Source: Ostreococcus lucimarinus CCE9901 (lineage: Eukaryota > Chlorophyta > Mamiellophyceae > Mamiellales > Bathycoccaceae). From it: DNA of 64,000 bases. Positions 37,601 to 45,274 of the stretch are shown piece by piece. The stretch covers positions 124,001-188,000 of the forward strand of contig NC_009374.1 of the NCBI RefSeq assembly GCF_000092065.1. Direction: 5' to 3'. Position 1 is the first letter of the stretch, and each line of letters begins with the position of its first letter. The notes under the pieces were generated by a model. The model made no database searches. It was not told where the DNA came from and was given only the letters and a program-made list of their open reading frames with translations. A program made the translations under genes and the position numbers.

Positions 37601-39846
37601 TAAAGAAGCTGCGTGAACTCGGATCGATCGAAGAAGCTGTCTCGCATGGAGAGCAACAACCCGGAACAGATGTGGTCTTGGATCAACCCTCTGAGAGGCT
37701 TCCCGTCCGTTGGTACGGTGAACTGACGATCGCCGTGCATGATTTCATACGCTTCGGCTCGTCCTAAGTGATCCTGCGGAAAGTGAAGGTTGATTTCATC
37801 CCCATCGAAATCGGCGTTGAAGGTGGAACAGTTGGAGTAGTGCATACGGACGACTCGCTGCCCCGGTAGAACCCGCGCAGTGTGCGCCAAAATACCAGGC
37901 TTGTGCAACGTTGGCTGACGATTAACGAGCATCACGTCGCCGTCGCGTAAATGTCTATACACCGTCTTTGCGAGCGGTCTCGCCGGCCCGTCCGCAGATC
38001 CAGCGGCCGTCGTTGCTAAGAGAGTCTTCGCTATGGCAGCTCGCTTTTCGGCGGTGAACTTGTCCAAGTGAATCACACGCCCTCGTTCGTCTTCGATCGC
38101 GTTCGCCCCTGGATGGATTTCAGGTCCGTTTTCAACGAGTGTGCGCATCAAGTCAACGTTATGTGGGGTGACGAGCTCGGGAAACGTGAGCTTTTTCGCG
38201 AACACCGGAGGAACGCCAATTTCGCTCGTGCCCAGGTATGGATCGGGGGAAATCACCGACCGTGCGGCGAAATTCACGCGCTTACCCATCATGTTCATGC
38301 GAAATAAACCCTCTTTCTTCTCAAGCTGCTGACGAATCCCAATAGCCTGCTTGGCTTCTTGGGTGTCAGCCTTCGTGGCGTCGATGAGCCGATTCACGCC
38401 GGATTGCAAAGCCAACCAAGCGCGTACGGCTCGGCCTGCTCGCACCTCAGGCGGCTCTGGGACCGTTGGAGGCGTCCTAAAGAGCTCGGCCAGACTTAAA
38501 TTGGCCTGGATAATCGTCGTGAGCGCCGTATTTTGCGGGTGATCAAAGATCATATCGCCCATCTTGCTTGGCGGCCGGAACTTTGACGGAGCCACGAGGA
38601 GTGTTTGAATGAAAAACCTCGCCGGATCACTTCGACGCTCTTCGCCTCGCTTCGTGCACTTATTCGGTGGGGTCGTCGCCCAGATCATGGAACAAAAATC
38701 GTACTCGTACATCCATAAACGTTTAAGCAAAGCTCGAGCCTCAATTGGGGTGATGTAAAGCGACTTTGCCGCCTCCTGCACGCGCTCATCCACGGACATC
38801 GTCTCTGAGTCGCTACTATCGCTATCGTCGCTGCTATCAGACTGCGCGTCGACGTCTCGGGCTTCACTACTCTTTTCAGCCGCACCCACGTCATCCGTCG
38901 ATCTATCCGACTCATCCCCTTCGCCGAGTCTCTTGCGCGCCTTCTTTTTCGCCGGCACGAGCTTCGGTTCCACAGCTGCGCCGGCCAACTTCGTCGCTCC
39001 AGCGTGTGAATCTGCGCTCTCGGCGCTAGCTTCGCGAGCAAGGTACGCCATATCGTCGTTGATGTCAATGCCCTTGGCTAAGTTGTTCTCGTGATGCGCC
39101 TTCGGAAGTGCACCTCTGAAGATCTTATTGTGTCCCTCGGGCGACACCTTCGGATTCATAGCCCCACAGTTCTCACACTTCTTCGGTTGTATCGCGAGAA
39201 ACTCCTTGATTAAATTTCGCGCTGCCGTGGACGTGATCGAAGTCCATACGACCGGTTCACCTCGACCACGCGTTTTCAATCTCGGCAAGACGTCGTGGAT
39301 GTTGTCTAAATCCATCTCCTCCGCATCGCCGTCGCCCTCGACCTCTTTAAACACTGAGCTCATCTCTTCCTTCGCCTTCTTGCTAATCTCCGGAAGTACT
39401 CCCTCGGCCGCTTCCATGTCACCATCCATGAGCATCTCTAACCGCTCTCGAAACCTTCGCACGCGACTGGCGTGCAAGCGAAACTTGTGACAATGAAAAC
39501 ACGTCGTCTTCAGCAACCGCACCACCGTGCCGAACGTCAACGGGTTGTACACCGGCACGACGAGCTCGAGGTGTCCAAAGTGTCCCGCGCACATCCCTCC
39601 CGGAAATTTACACGTCACGCACGTCGTTTTCGAGTCCGTCGGTCCGAGCGCGGGGTCGTACAGACCATCCGCCACCGCGTTGTTCAACCCGTCGAACAGC
39701 ACCGGGTTCGTGATCCTCTTCACCGATATCTTGCGCACATCCTCGGCGTCGTAAAAGCTGAAGCTCGCGCTCGCGATCTCTTTCTGCACCAGTCCGCGCT
39801 GTTTGACCCGGTGTCGCGCCGTCGTCGCCGTCGCATCGCGCGGCAT
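34624..39846 (-). CDS. RPA1: RNA polymerase I largest subunit
   Basis: A 1740-residue beta-prime homologue that transcribes rRNA genes in the nucleolus. N-terminal zinc sites [20 protein letters not shown] and [10 protein letters not shown] are present, then a second zinc pair [31 protein letters not shown] and the active-site [12 protein letters not shown] (near residue 675) are intact, followed by the bridge and trigger regions ([47 protein letters not shown]). The Pol I identity is supported by the long acidic insertion in the jaw region (about 35400-35640) and by [12 protein letters not shown]. An acidic insertion also lies near 38780-38960. The start at 39846 directly precedes [14 protein letters not shown]; the frame above is low complexity. 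Confidence 0.95.
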   Translation of the reverse strand: [1740 protein letters not shown]

Positions 39847-40171
39847 CGCGGCGCCGATGCCGGCGGCGGCGGCGGCGGTTCGAGCGCGGCGACGACGCGC
39901 GCGACGACGCGTTCGAGGCGCGCGCGACGGGAGCGCGCGCGATGAACGTTCGTACCCGCGGCGGGTGTCGTCGCGAAAGTCGCGCGGGCGCCGAGACGAC
40001 GGGGCGTCCGTCTGTGCGGCGCGGGTTTTCAGTCGGTTGGAGCGACGGCTCTGCGAGGTCGCGTCGCGGAGAAGAAATGGATGAAACACTCTAAAGCTCG
40101 ATTTGATCACACGCGAGACTACGGCGCTCGCGAACGATGTTGTTGTGTAGATCTATGGAGACTATGTTTTG
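39847..40171. other. 325-base gap upstream of RPA1
   Basis: The RPA1-proximal part is G+C rich with GGC and GACGCG repeats; the distal 100 bases are more AT rich and form the 3' flank of the pseudokinase gene. It probably holds the RPA1 promoter and leader. No RNA gene or ORF with support is seen. Confidence 0.5.
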
Positions 40172-41278
40172 TTAATGCATCGGAGAGTGCAGGTCGTCGT
40201 AATCGGAAGAATTGCTCACATAGGAAAGGGGCGGCGTGCCGAGATCGCTGCCGAGCGCGATAAACGTCGCGTTTGGATCCTCGAATTTTCTAATCCACGG
40301 GTGCTTCATAATGCGCTCGATGTTGAAACGACGTCGAGGGTCGACGCGCAAACATCCCGCGATCAAGTCTTTGGCGCCCATGCTGATGGAGTCCCACGTC
40401 TCCACGTCGTACTTGAAGGCGGTGAAGTTGCCTTGGCGAATTTTCTCGCAAAGCGTTCGACTATCTTCGCCTTCAAAGGGAAGGTATCCCGCCAATAACG
40501 TGTACATGATCACGCCGAACGACCATACATCCACCGACGGTTGCCGATCGCGTCCTCGAGAGTCCGGCTTCAAGCGCTCGGGCGCGGCGAAGTGTAACTT
40601 TCGCGCATCCTCTGGAAACGTTCGCGTCACCGGTTGTCCCAACTCATCCTCGATCTCGTACGTCCCGTACTCCACGACGTACGGCGAAGGGTGTCCCGCT
40701 AACGATGCATAACGCATCGACGTCACCACTAATTCCATGTTATCTTCCTCTCTAAACACCAACGTATCTAAATCCAAATTCCCACACGTCACCCCGCAGT
40801 CGACGAGGTGCTTCAACACCGACGCCAGTTGCACCATGATCTCCCGCGCCTCGTCCTCACCGAGCTTCGCCCCGTCCTTCTGTTGCAAGTAATCGATCAG
40901 TTTCGCCCCGCGCAACCGATCCACGATCAACACCCCCATCGCCGGTCTCTTTCGCAGCTCCGTGAAGCTCTCGTACACGCTCGCCACGCCGTCGTGACGC
41001 AACAACTGCAACACGTACTCCTCCATGGAAAACTGCGATATCGTCAAGCTCTCGCCGTCCGCCTGCTTTTTCAACCGCGCCAACACCGCCGTTCGCGCGC
41101 TCCCGTCTTCCCTCGACACGACGTCGAACGCGCCTCCGTACGCGTCGAACGTCGCCTTGGATTCCACCTCGTACGCGTCCACGAACGCCACCGGAAACAA
41201 CGACTTCATCACCGCGAGCGACCGATCGCGCGCCTTCACGCTCCCCGCGCGCTTCAGCGTTCCCTGCGCGCATCCCAT
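40172..41278 (-). CDS. Membrane-anchored protein kinase-like protein, probable pseudokinase
   Basis: A 368-residue protein with a CAMK/SnRK-like kinase fold. It starts MGCAQGTLKRAG, a good N-myristoylation plus palmitoylation site. C-lobe landmarks are clear: HFAAPERLKPDSRG (APE), PSVDVWSFGVIMYTLLAGYL and CLRVDPRRRFNIERIMKHPW. The catalytic loop, however, reads CGNLDLDTLVF where HRDLKxEN is expected, so the catalytic Asp, Lys and Asn are all replaced. The DFG position reads VVTSMRYASL, without DFG. Both losses point to a catalytically dead kinase. The sequence between is collinear with true kinases, so a frameshift is not the cause. Confidence 0.85.
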   Translation of the reverse strand: MGCAQGTLKRAGSVKARDRSLAVMKSLFPVAFVDAYEVESKATFDAYGGAFDVVSREDGSARTAVLARLKKQADGESLTISQFSMEEYVLQLLRHDGVASVYESFTELRKRPAMGVLIVDRLRGAKLIDYLQQKDGAKLGEDEAREIMVQLASVLKHLVDCGVTCGNLDLDTLVFREEDNMELVVTSMRYASLAGHPSPYVVEYGTYEIEDELGQPVTRTFPEDARKLHFAAPERLKPDSRGRDRQPSVDVWSFGVIMYTLLAGYLPFEGEDSRTLCEKIRQGNFTAFKYDVETWDSISMGAKDLIAGCLRVDPRRRFNIERIMKHPWIRKFEDPNATFIALGSDLGTPPLSYVSNSSDYDDLHSPMH

Positions 41279-41310
41279 GACGCGCGCCCTCGCGCTCGCC
41301 GCGCGTCGTC

Positions 41311-41343
41311 GAATTCGCGTCGAATTCGCGTCGAATTCGCGTC
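41311..41343 (+). repeat. Three tandem 11-base units (GAATTCGCGTC)
   Basis: Three perfect head-to-tail copies, with a degenerate fourth (GTTGAATTCG) just after, 33-65 bases upstream of the pseudokinase start codon. Confidence 0.85.
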
Positions 41344-41400
41344 GTTGAATTCGAAAGGTCGCGACGCGCGCGCGCGTCCCGCGATCGATCGACGCGCGCG

Positions 41401-41454
41401 TCGACCGCGTCGACCGCGTCGACCGCGTCGACCGCGTCGACCGCGTCGACCGCG
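41401..41454 (+). repeat. Six tandem 9-base units (TCGACCGCG)
   Basis: Six perfect copies in a 54-base block upstream of the pseudokinase gene. Each unit contains a SalI-like GTCGAC palindrome across the unit junction. Confidence 0.9.
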
Positions 41455-41710
41455 TCGCGACGTGCGGACGCGCGCGCGAACGCGGCGAACGCGCCGGAGA
41501 ATGCGCGACGTTTCGCGAAACCCACGATTGGCGATCCCGAGCCCCGCGAGACGAGACGCGAGACGAAGCGCGAGACGCGGCGACGCGCGAACGATCGACG
41601 TCGCGAACAAACAAACAAACAAACTAACACACACACCGCTACTCTCTTCCACGCCGACGCCCGCCGCGATCGATCGATCGATCGACGACGCGCGTCCTCC
41701 GGCGCGCGCG

Positions 41711-42232
41711 CTACGCGTCCTCGGCGCCGTCGTCGCGCGCGCGCTTCTCCCCCACCTCCGCGCTCGCCCGCATCCCCTCCAGCTCGTCCCGCAACAATTT
41801 CCCGTACCCGCCCCGCCCCGCGTCGTAGTACGTCCTGTACTCGTCTCGCACCTGCCCACCGGATTTCCCTCGTCCGAACTCGCGTCCCGGCTCGTAGCCC
41901 CAGTCGAAGTCGATCCTGATCTCGCGATCGTCCAGTTTCGTCCCGTTCAGGTACCGCACGCACCGCTCGGCGTCCGCGCGCGTCTCGTACTCGACGAACG
42001 CGAATCCGCACGGCGTGCGCCGCGCGCTGTCGAGGCCGACGACGATGGCGCGCACGACGCCGACGGATCGAAACAGCGCGTGCATCTGATTCTCCGTCGT
42101 GTAAAAGGACACGTTCCCGACGTACAGCGTCGTCGACGCGCGCAGGCGGTCGAGGTACTCGTCGAGCGTGCCGTTGAACCGGCGGTCTTTGTACTGCGTC
42201 AGCGGCTCGCGGTCGAGGAACAGGCGCGCCAT
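41711..42232 (-). CDS. CBP20: Nuclear cap-binding protein subunit 2 (CBP20)
   Basis: A 173-residue RRM protein that binds the 7-methylguanosine cap with CBP80. RNP2 [20 protein letters not shown] and RNP1 [18 protein letters not shown] are intact. The cap-specific C-terminal extension is present: [38 protein letters not shown]. The N-terminal helix [17 protein letters not shown] also matches. It ends in a short charged tail. Confidence 0.96.
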   Translation of the reverse strand: MARLFLDREPLTQYKDRRFNGTLDEYLDRLRASTTLYVGNVSFYTTENQMHALFRSVGVVRAIVVGLDSARRTPCGFAFVEYETRADAERCVRYLNGTKLDDREIRIDFDWGYEPGREFGRGKSGGQVRDEYRTYYDAGRGGYGKLLRDELEGMRASAEVGEKRARDDGAEDA

Positions 42233-42309
42233 GACGCGTCGATTCGAGATTCGATTCGATGCGGCGCGATGTGACGCGGCGTCGTCTCGCGTCGCATTCG
42301 TCGACGCGC

Positions 42310-42591
42310 ATGCGCGAGCGATCGAGCGAGCGCGACGATGGCGACGACGACGACGCGGAACCGCGCGGGCGCGGCGCGACGGCGCGCGCGATCGCGACGT
42401 GGGCGAAGCGCGGCGTCGCGAGCGCGCTCGGCGTCGTCCTCGCGCTGTACGTCGTCGGTCTGGCGGTGCCGGAGGCGCGAGGCGACGAGGAAGCGGCGAT
42501 AGAGGAAGCGCGCGCGACGGGACGCGCGAAAGAGACGCCGACGAGCTCGAGGATCGAGTACGTGCCGCAGGCGCCGCGCGCGGGACGATGA
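42310..42591 (+). CDS. Small single-pass membrane protein, hypothetical
   Basis: A 93-residue frame: acidic N-terminus ([15 protein letters not shown]), one membrane helix ([21 protein letters not shown]) and an acidic/polar tail ending [11 protein letters not shown]. It sits head to head with CBP20 (77 bases apart) and ends before the endonuclease III gene. A further in-frame ATG at 42259 would overlap the promoter. The hydrophobic profile favours a real gene but no family is recognised. Confidence 0.45.
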   Translation: MRERSSERDDGDDDDAEPRGRGATARAIATWAKRGVASALGVVLALYVVGLAVPEARGDEEAAIEEARATGRAKETPTSSRIEYVPQAPRAGR

Positions 42592-42697
42592 GACGACGAG
42601 GCGCTCGACGACGGCGCGACGGCGACGGTGTACGCATTAATTTTTTGTGTGAATTGTAATTGAAGCTACGGATGCTACGGCTACTGCGCGCGCGCGA

Positions 42698-43696
42698 TCA
42701 CGCGTCGGGCTCGAGCTTGATTTTTTTCGCTCGACGCTTTTCGGACGTCGGCGTCGCGGATTCCTTGAACGCGGACGGGCACGACGCGTCGGCGGCGAGC
42801 GGGCACTCGGCGCACTTCGGTCGAAGCGGCGTGCACGTGAGCTGGCCGAAGCCCACCAACAGCGGGTTGATCTCGATCCACTCGTCCCGGGGAAGCCAAC
42901 GCTCGAGCGACGCGCGCGTGTCCTCGGGCGTCTTTTTACGCGGCGATCCATTCTTACCGATCGCGCGCTCGGGCGTCCACCCGAGGCGCTCGGTGATTCG
43001 ATGCACGTGCACGTCGACGCAAATTCCCGTCGGCTTTTGCCATCCGACGTTCATGACCAAGTACGCCATCTTCGGTCCGACGCCCGGCAGCGCGCACAGC
43101 GTCTCGACGCTCGAGGGAATGTCCCCGTCGTACTCGTCCAATAAAATCTTCGCCGTCGCCCGTAAATATTGCGCCTTGCGCCTGTGAAATCCCACCGGGT
43201 TCAGCATCGCGTCCAGGGCGTCCTCATCCGTGTTCAGCACGTTCTCCGGCGTGCACCCGTGCGCGCGCAGTCGCGCCATCGCCGCGTGATTGATCTCGTC
43301 CCTCGTCTGCGAGCTCAGCATCGCGCTCGTGAGCGTCAAATATCTCCGATACTTTTCCTCATCCATCGCGCCGCCCTCGCCCTCGACGTCGGCGATCTTT
43401 TCGCACCCCATCGTGTCCACCGCCGCCCGCGGTCCCTCCGCGCGCCAACGCTTGATCGTCGCCAGCGTCTTTTCCCATCCCTCCGGCGCCGTCGTCTCGC
43501 GCGCGGGCTCGAACGCCATCTGCACCGTCTTCGAGCGGCGCTTCGGCGTCGACGGCGGCGCGACGGCGGCGCGCGTCGTCGTCGCGTCGTCGACGTCGCG
43601 GCGTCCGGGCGCGGGCGCGCCGAGGGCTTGGGAAAACGCGCTTCCCATCGCGCGCGCGCGCGAGTCGACGACGCGCGCGAGGACGCGAGGGCGCAT
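42698..43696 (-). CDS. NTH1: Endonuclease III (bifunctional DNA glycosylase/AP lyase)
   Basis: A 332-residue enzyme of base excision repair for oxidised pyrimidines. The HhH-GPD core shows SAMLSSQTRDEINHAAMARL, GFHRRKAQYLRATAKIL, the helix-hairpin-helix with catalytic Lys region LCALPGVGPKMAYLVMN, and the catalytic Asp in ICVDVHVHRITERLGW. Four cysteines for an iron-sulfur cluster follow (CTPLRPKCAECPLAADASC). The last Cys spacing is seven residues instead of the usual five. The start may be 43696 or 43648 (MGSAFSQALG); an N-terminal extension of about 90 residues may target an organelle. Confidence 0.94.
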   Translation of the reverse strand: MRPRVLARVVDSRARAMGSAFSQALGAPAPGRRDVDDATTTRAAVAPPSTPKRRSKTVQMAFEPARETTAPEGWEKTLATIKRWRAEGPRAAVDTMGCEKIADVEGEGGAMDEEKYRRYLTLTSAMLSSQTRDEINHAAMARLRAHGCTPENVLNTDEDALDAMLNPVGFHRRKAQYLRATAKILLDEYDGDIPSSVETLCALPGVGPKMAYLVMNVGWQKPTGICVDVHVHRITERLGWTPERAIGKNGSPRKKTPEDTRASLERWLPRDEWIEINPLLVGFGQLTCTPLRPKCAECPLAADASCPSAFKESATPTSEKRRAKKIKLEPDA

Positions 43697-43783
43697 GCGC
43701 CGAGGTGTGCGGAGCCGACGCGACGCGCGACGAGGCGAACGACTCGCGCGGCGCGCGTGGATTACAAAACGCGGCGGCGACGA

Positions 43784-45070
43784 TCAGTTCCAATCGTCCT
43801 CGGGCTCGTCGTCGGCGACGTCGGCGGCGCGCGCGTCGGCGACGATCGGCGACGCCGCGGCGGCGGGCGCGACGGCGGCTAATACCTCCTCCTTGAGCGG
43901 CTTCTTAAAGAATTGTCGCAACGTCGCGATGTGATTCAGCACCTCGCGCTTGCCTTCGCCGTTCACGGATGAGGTGTAAAGCATGGGCGGTAACTCGTCC
44001 CAATACTCGCTCACTTCGCGGCAAAATTCTTCGACGTTTTCCGCCGGGTTGGCGCGCTTGCCGGCGCCAACTTTTTTACGCTTGTCCACCTTGGTGAACA
44101 CCACGGTCACGGGCACGCCGGCTTCGCCGAGCCAATCGAGACACTCCAAATCTAAACGCTGCGGTTTCACCGTGCTGTCGATCAAGAGCAACACGGTGAT
44201 GAGCGATTCTCGTTTGATCAAATATTCGCGCGTAAACGCCGCCCACTTTTCTCGCAAATCCTCCGGCGCGTTCGCGTACCCGTAACCGGGAAGATCGACG
44301 AGGTAAAACTTCCCATCCCCGGTCGTCATGCGATAGTGATTGATCGTCTGCGTCTTCCCAGGATTCTTCGACGTCTTCGCCAACGACTTACGATTCGTGA
44401 GCATGTTCACCAGCGAGCTCTTCCCGACGTTCGACCGACCGATGACGGCGATCTCCGGCAGCGTCGGTTTCGGGCATCCCGCCAAGTCCACGCACGCCTG
44501 CACGAACTCGCAGCTCTTCACATTCGCCCCGCGTCCCTGATCTGCGAGCTCGAGCGTGCGCACGCCCAGCGCGCCTTCGTCGTCGTCGTCGTCGTAATCC
44601 TCCGCGTAATCCTCGAACCCATCCGACGTCTCCAGCACCACCACGTCCTCCGCGCGCCCTTCCCGTCGCGTCGCGTCGCTTCCCGTCGCCGTCGTCCGCC
44701 GCTTCGCCCGCGCGGGCGCCGGGACGTCGTCGTCGAAGTCTCGACACTCCCTCGGCGCGTCTCGCGTCCTCGCGCGTCCGCCGCGTCCGCCGCGTCCGCC
44801 GCGTCCGCGCCCGCCGCCGCCGCCGCCGCCGCGCCCCCGCGCGCGCGCGCGCGTCGCCGTCGTCTCGCCGCGCGCGGACGCCTCCGCGCGCGCGTGCGAC
44901 GCCGCGCGCGCGGCGAACGCGCCGCCGCCGCCGCATTCGCCCGGACGTCCTCGCGCCGTCGTCGCGACCGCGACCGCGCGCGCGCGCGCGCGCGAGGGCT
45001 CGCGCGCGGCGCGGCGCGCGACGGAGGCGCGCGCGCCGCGCGCGAGCGCGCTCGCGGCGCCGCGGAGCAT
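43784..45070 (-). CDS. engB: EngB/YihA-family ribosome-biogenesis GTPase, plastid type
   Basis: A 428-residue protein with the small EngB GTPase at about residues 185-385. G1 IAVIGRSNVGKSSLVNML, G2 GKTQTINHY, G3 LVDLPGYGYANAPED, G4 VVFTKVDKRKK and G5 YTSSVNGEG are intact. The N-terminal 180 residues are Ala/Arg-rich targeting sequence, then an RGG-like block (GRGGGGGGGRGRGGRGGRGG) and an acidic block (EDYAEDYDDDDDEGA); bacterial EngB has none of these. EngB proteins assist large-subunit assembly, here probably in the plastid. A C-terminal acidic tail follows. The start at 45070 is the first ATG after the leader that is opposite the RHL1 gene. Confidence 0.92.
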   Translation of the reverse strand: MLRGAASALARGARASVARRAAREPSRARARAVAVATTARGRPGECGGGGAFAARAASHARAEASARGETTATRARARGRGGGGGGGRGRGGRGGRGGRARTRDAPRECRDFDDDVPAPARAKRRTTATGSDATRREGRAEDVVVLETSDGFEDYAEDYDDDDDEGALGVRTLELADQGRGANVKSCEFVQACVDLAGCPKPTLPEIAVIGRSNVGKSSLVNMLTNRKSLAKTSKNPGKTQTINHYRMTTGDGKFYLVDLPGYGYANAPEDLREKWAAFTREYLIKRESLITVLLLIDSTVKPQRLDLECLDWLGEAGVPVTVVFTKVDKRKKVGAGKRANPAENVEEFCREVSEYWDELPPMLYTSSVNGEGKREVLNHIATLRQFFKKPLKEEVLAAVAPAAAASPIVADARAADVADDEPEDDWN

Positions 45071-45274
45071 GTCGACGCGATGTGACGCCGCCGAGCGCCA
45101 TCGCGCGACGCGTCGCGCCGCGATTCGACGCGCCCGACTTCGCGCGTCGACGCCGCGCGCGCGCGCGCGCGAGAGCGCTCGACGCGCGTCGTCGACGGCG
45201 ACGCCGGGACGCGGCGACGCGGATTCGGGACGCGGCGCGCCGAGGACGGATCGAAGATTTAAAATTAAATCAAA

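Larger units (their letters stand above)
41279..41710. other. 432-base repeat-rich gap upstream of the pseudokinase
   Basis: Contains three 11-base GAATTCGCGTC units, six perfect 9-base units, a GATC run near 41671-41683 and an AACAAACAAAC/ACACACAC stretch near 41610-41636. It covers the pseudokinase promoter and the CBP20 3' flank. No gene is supported. Confidence 0.6.
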
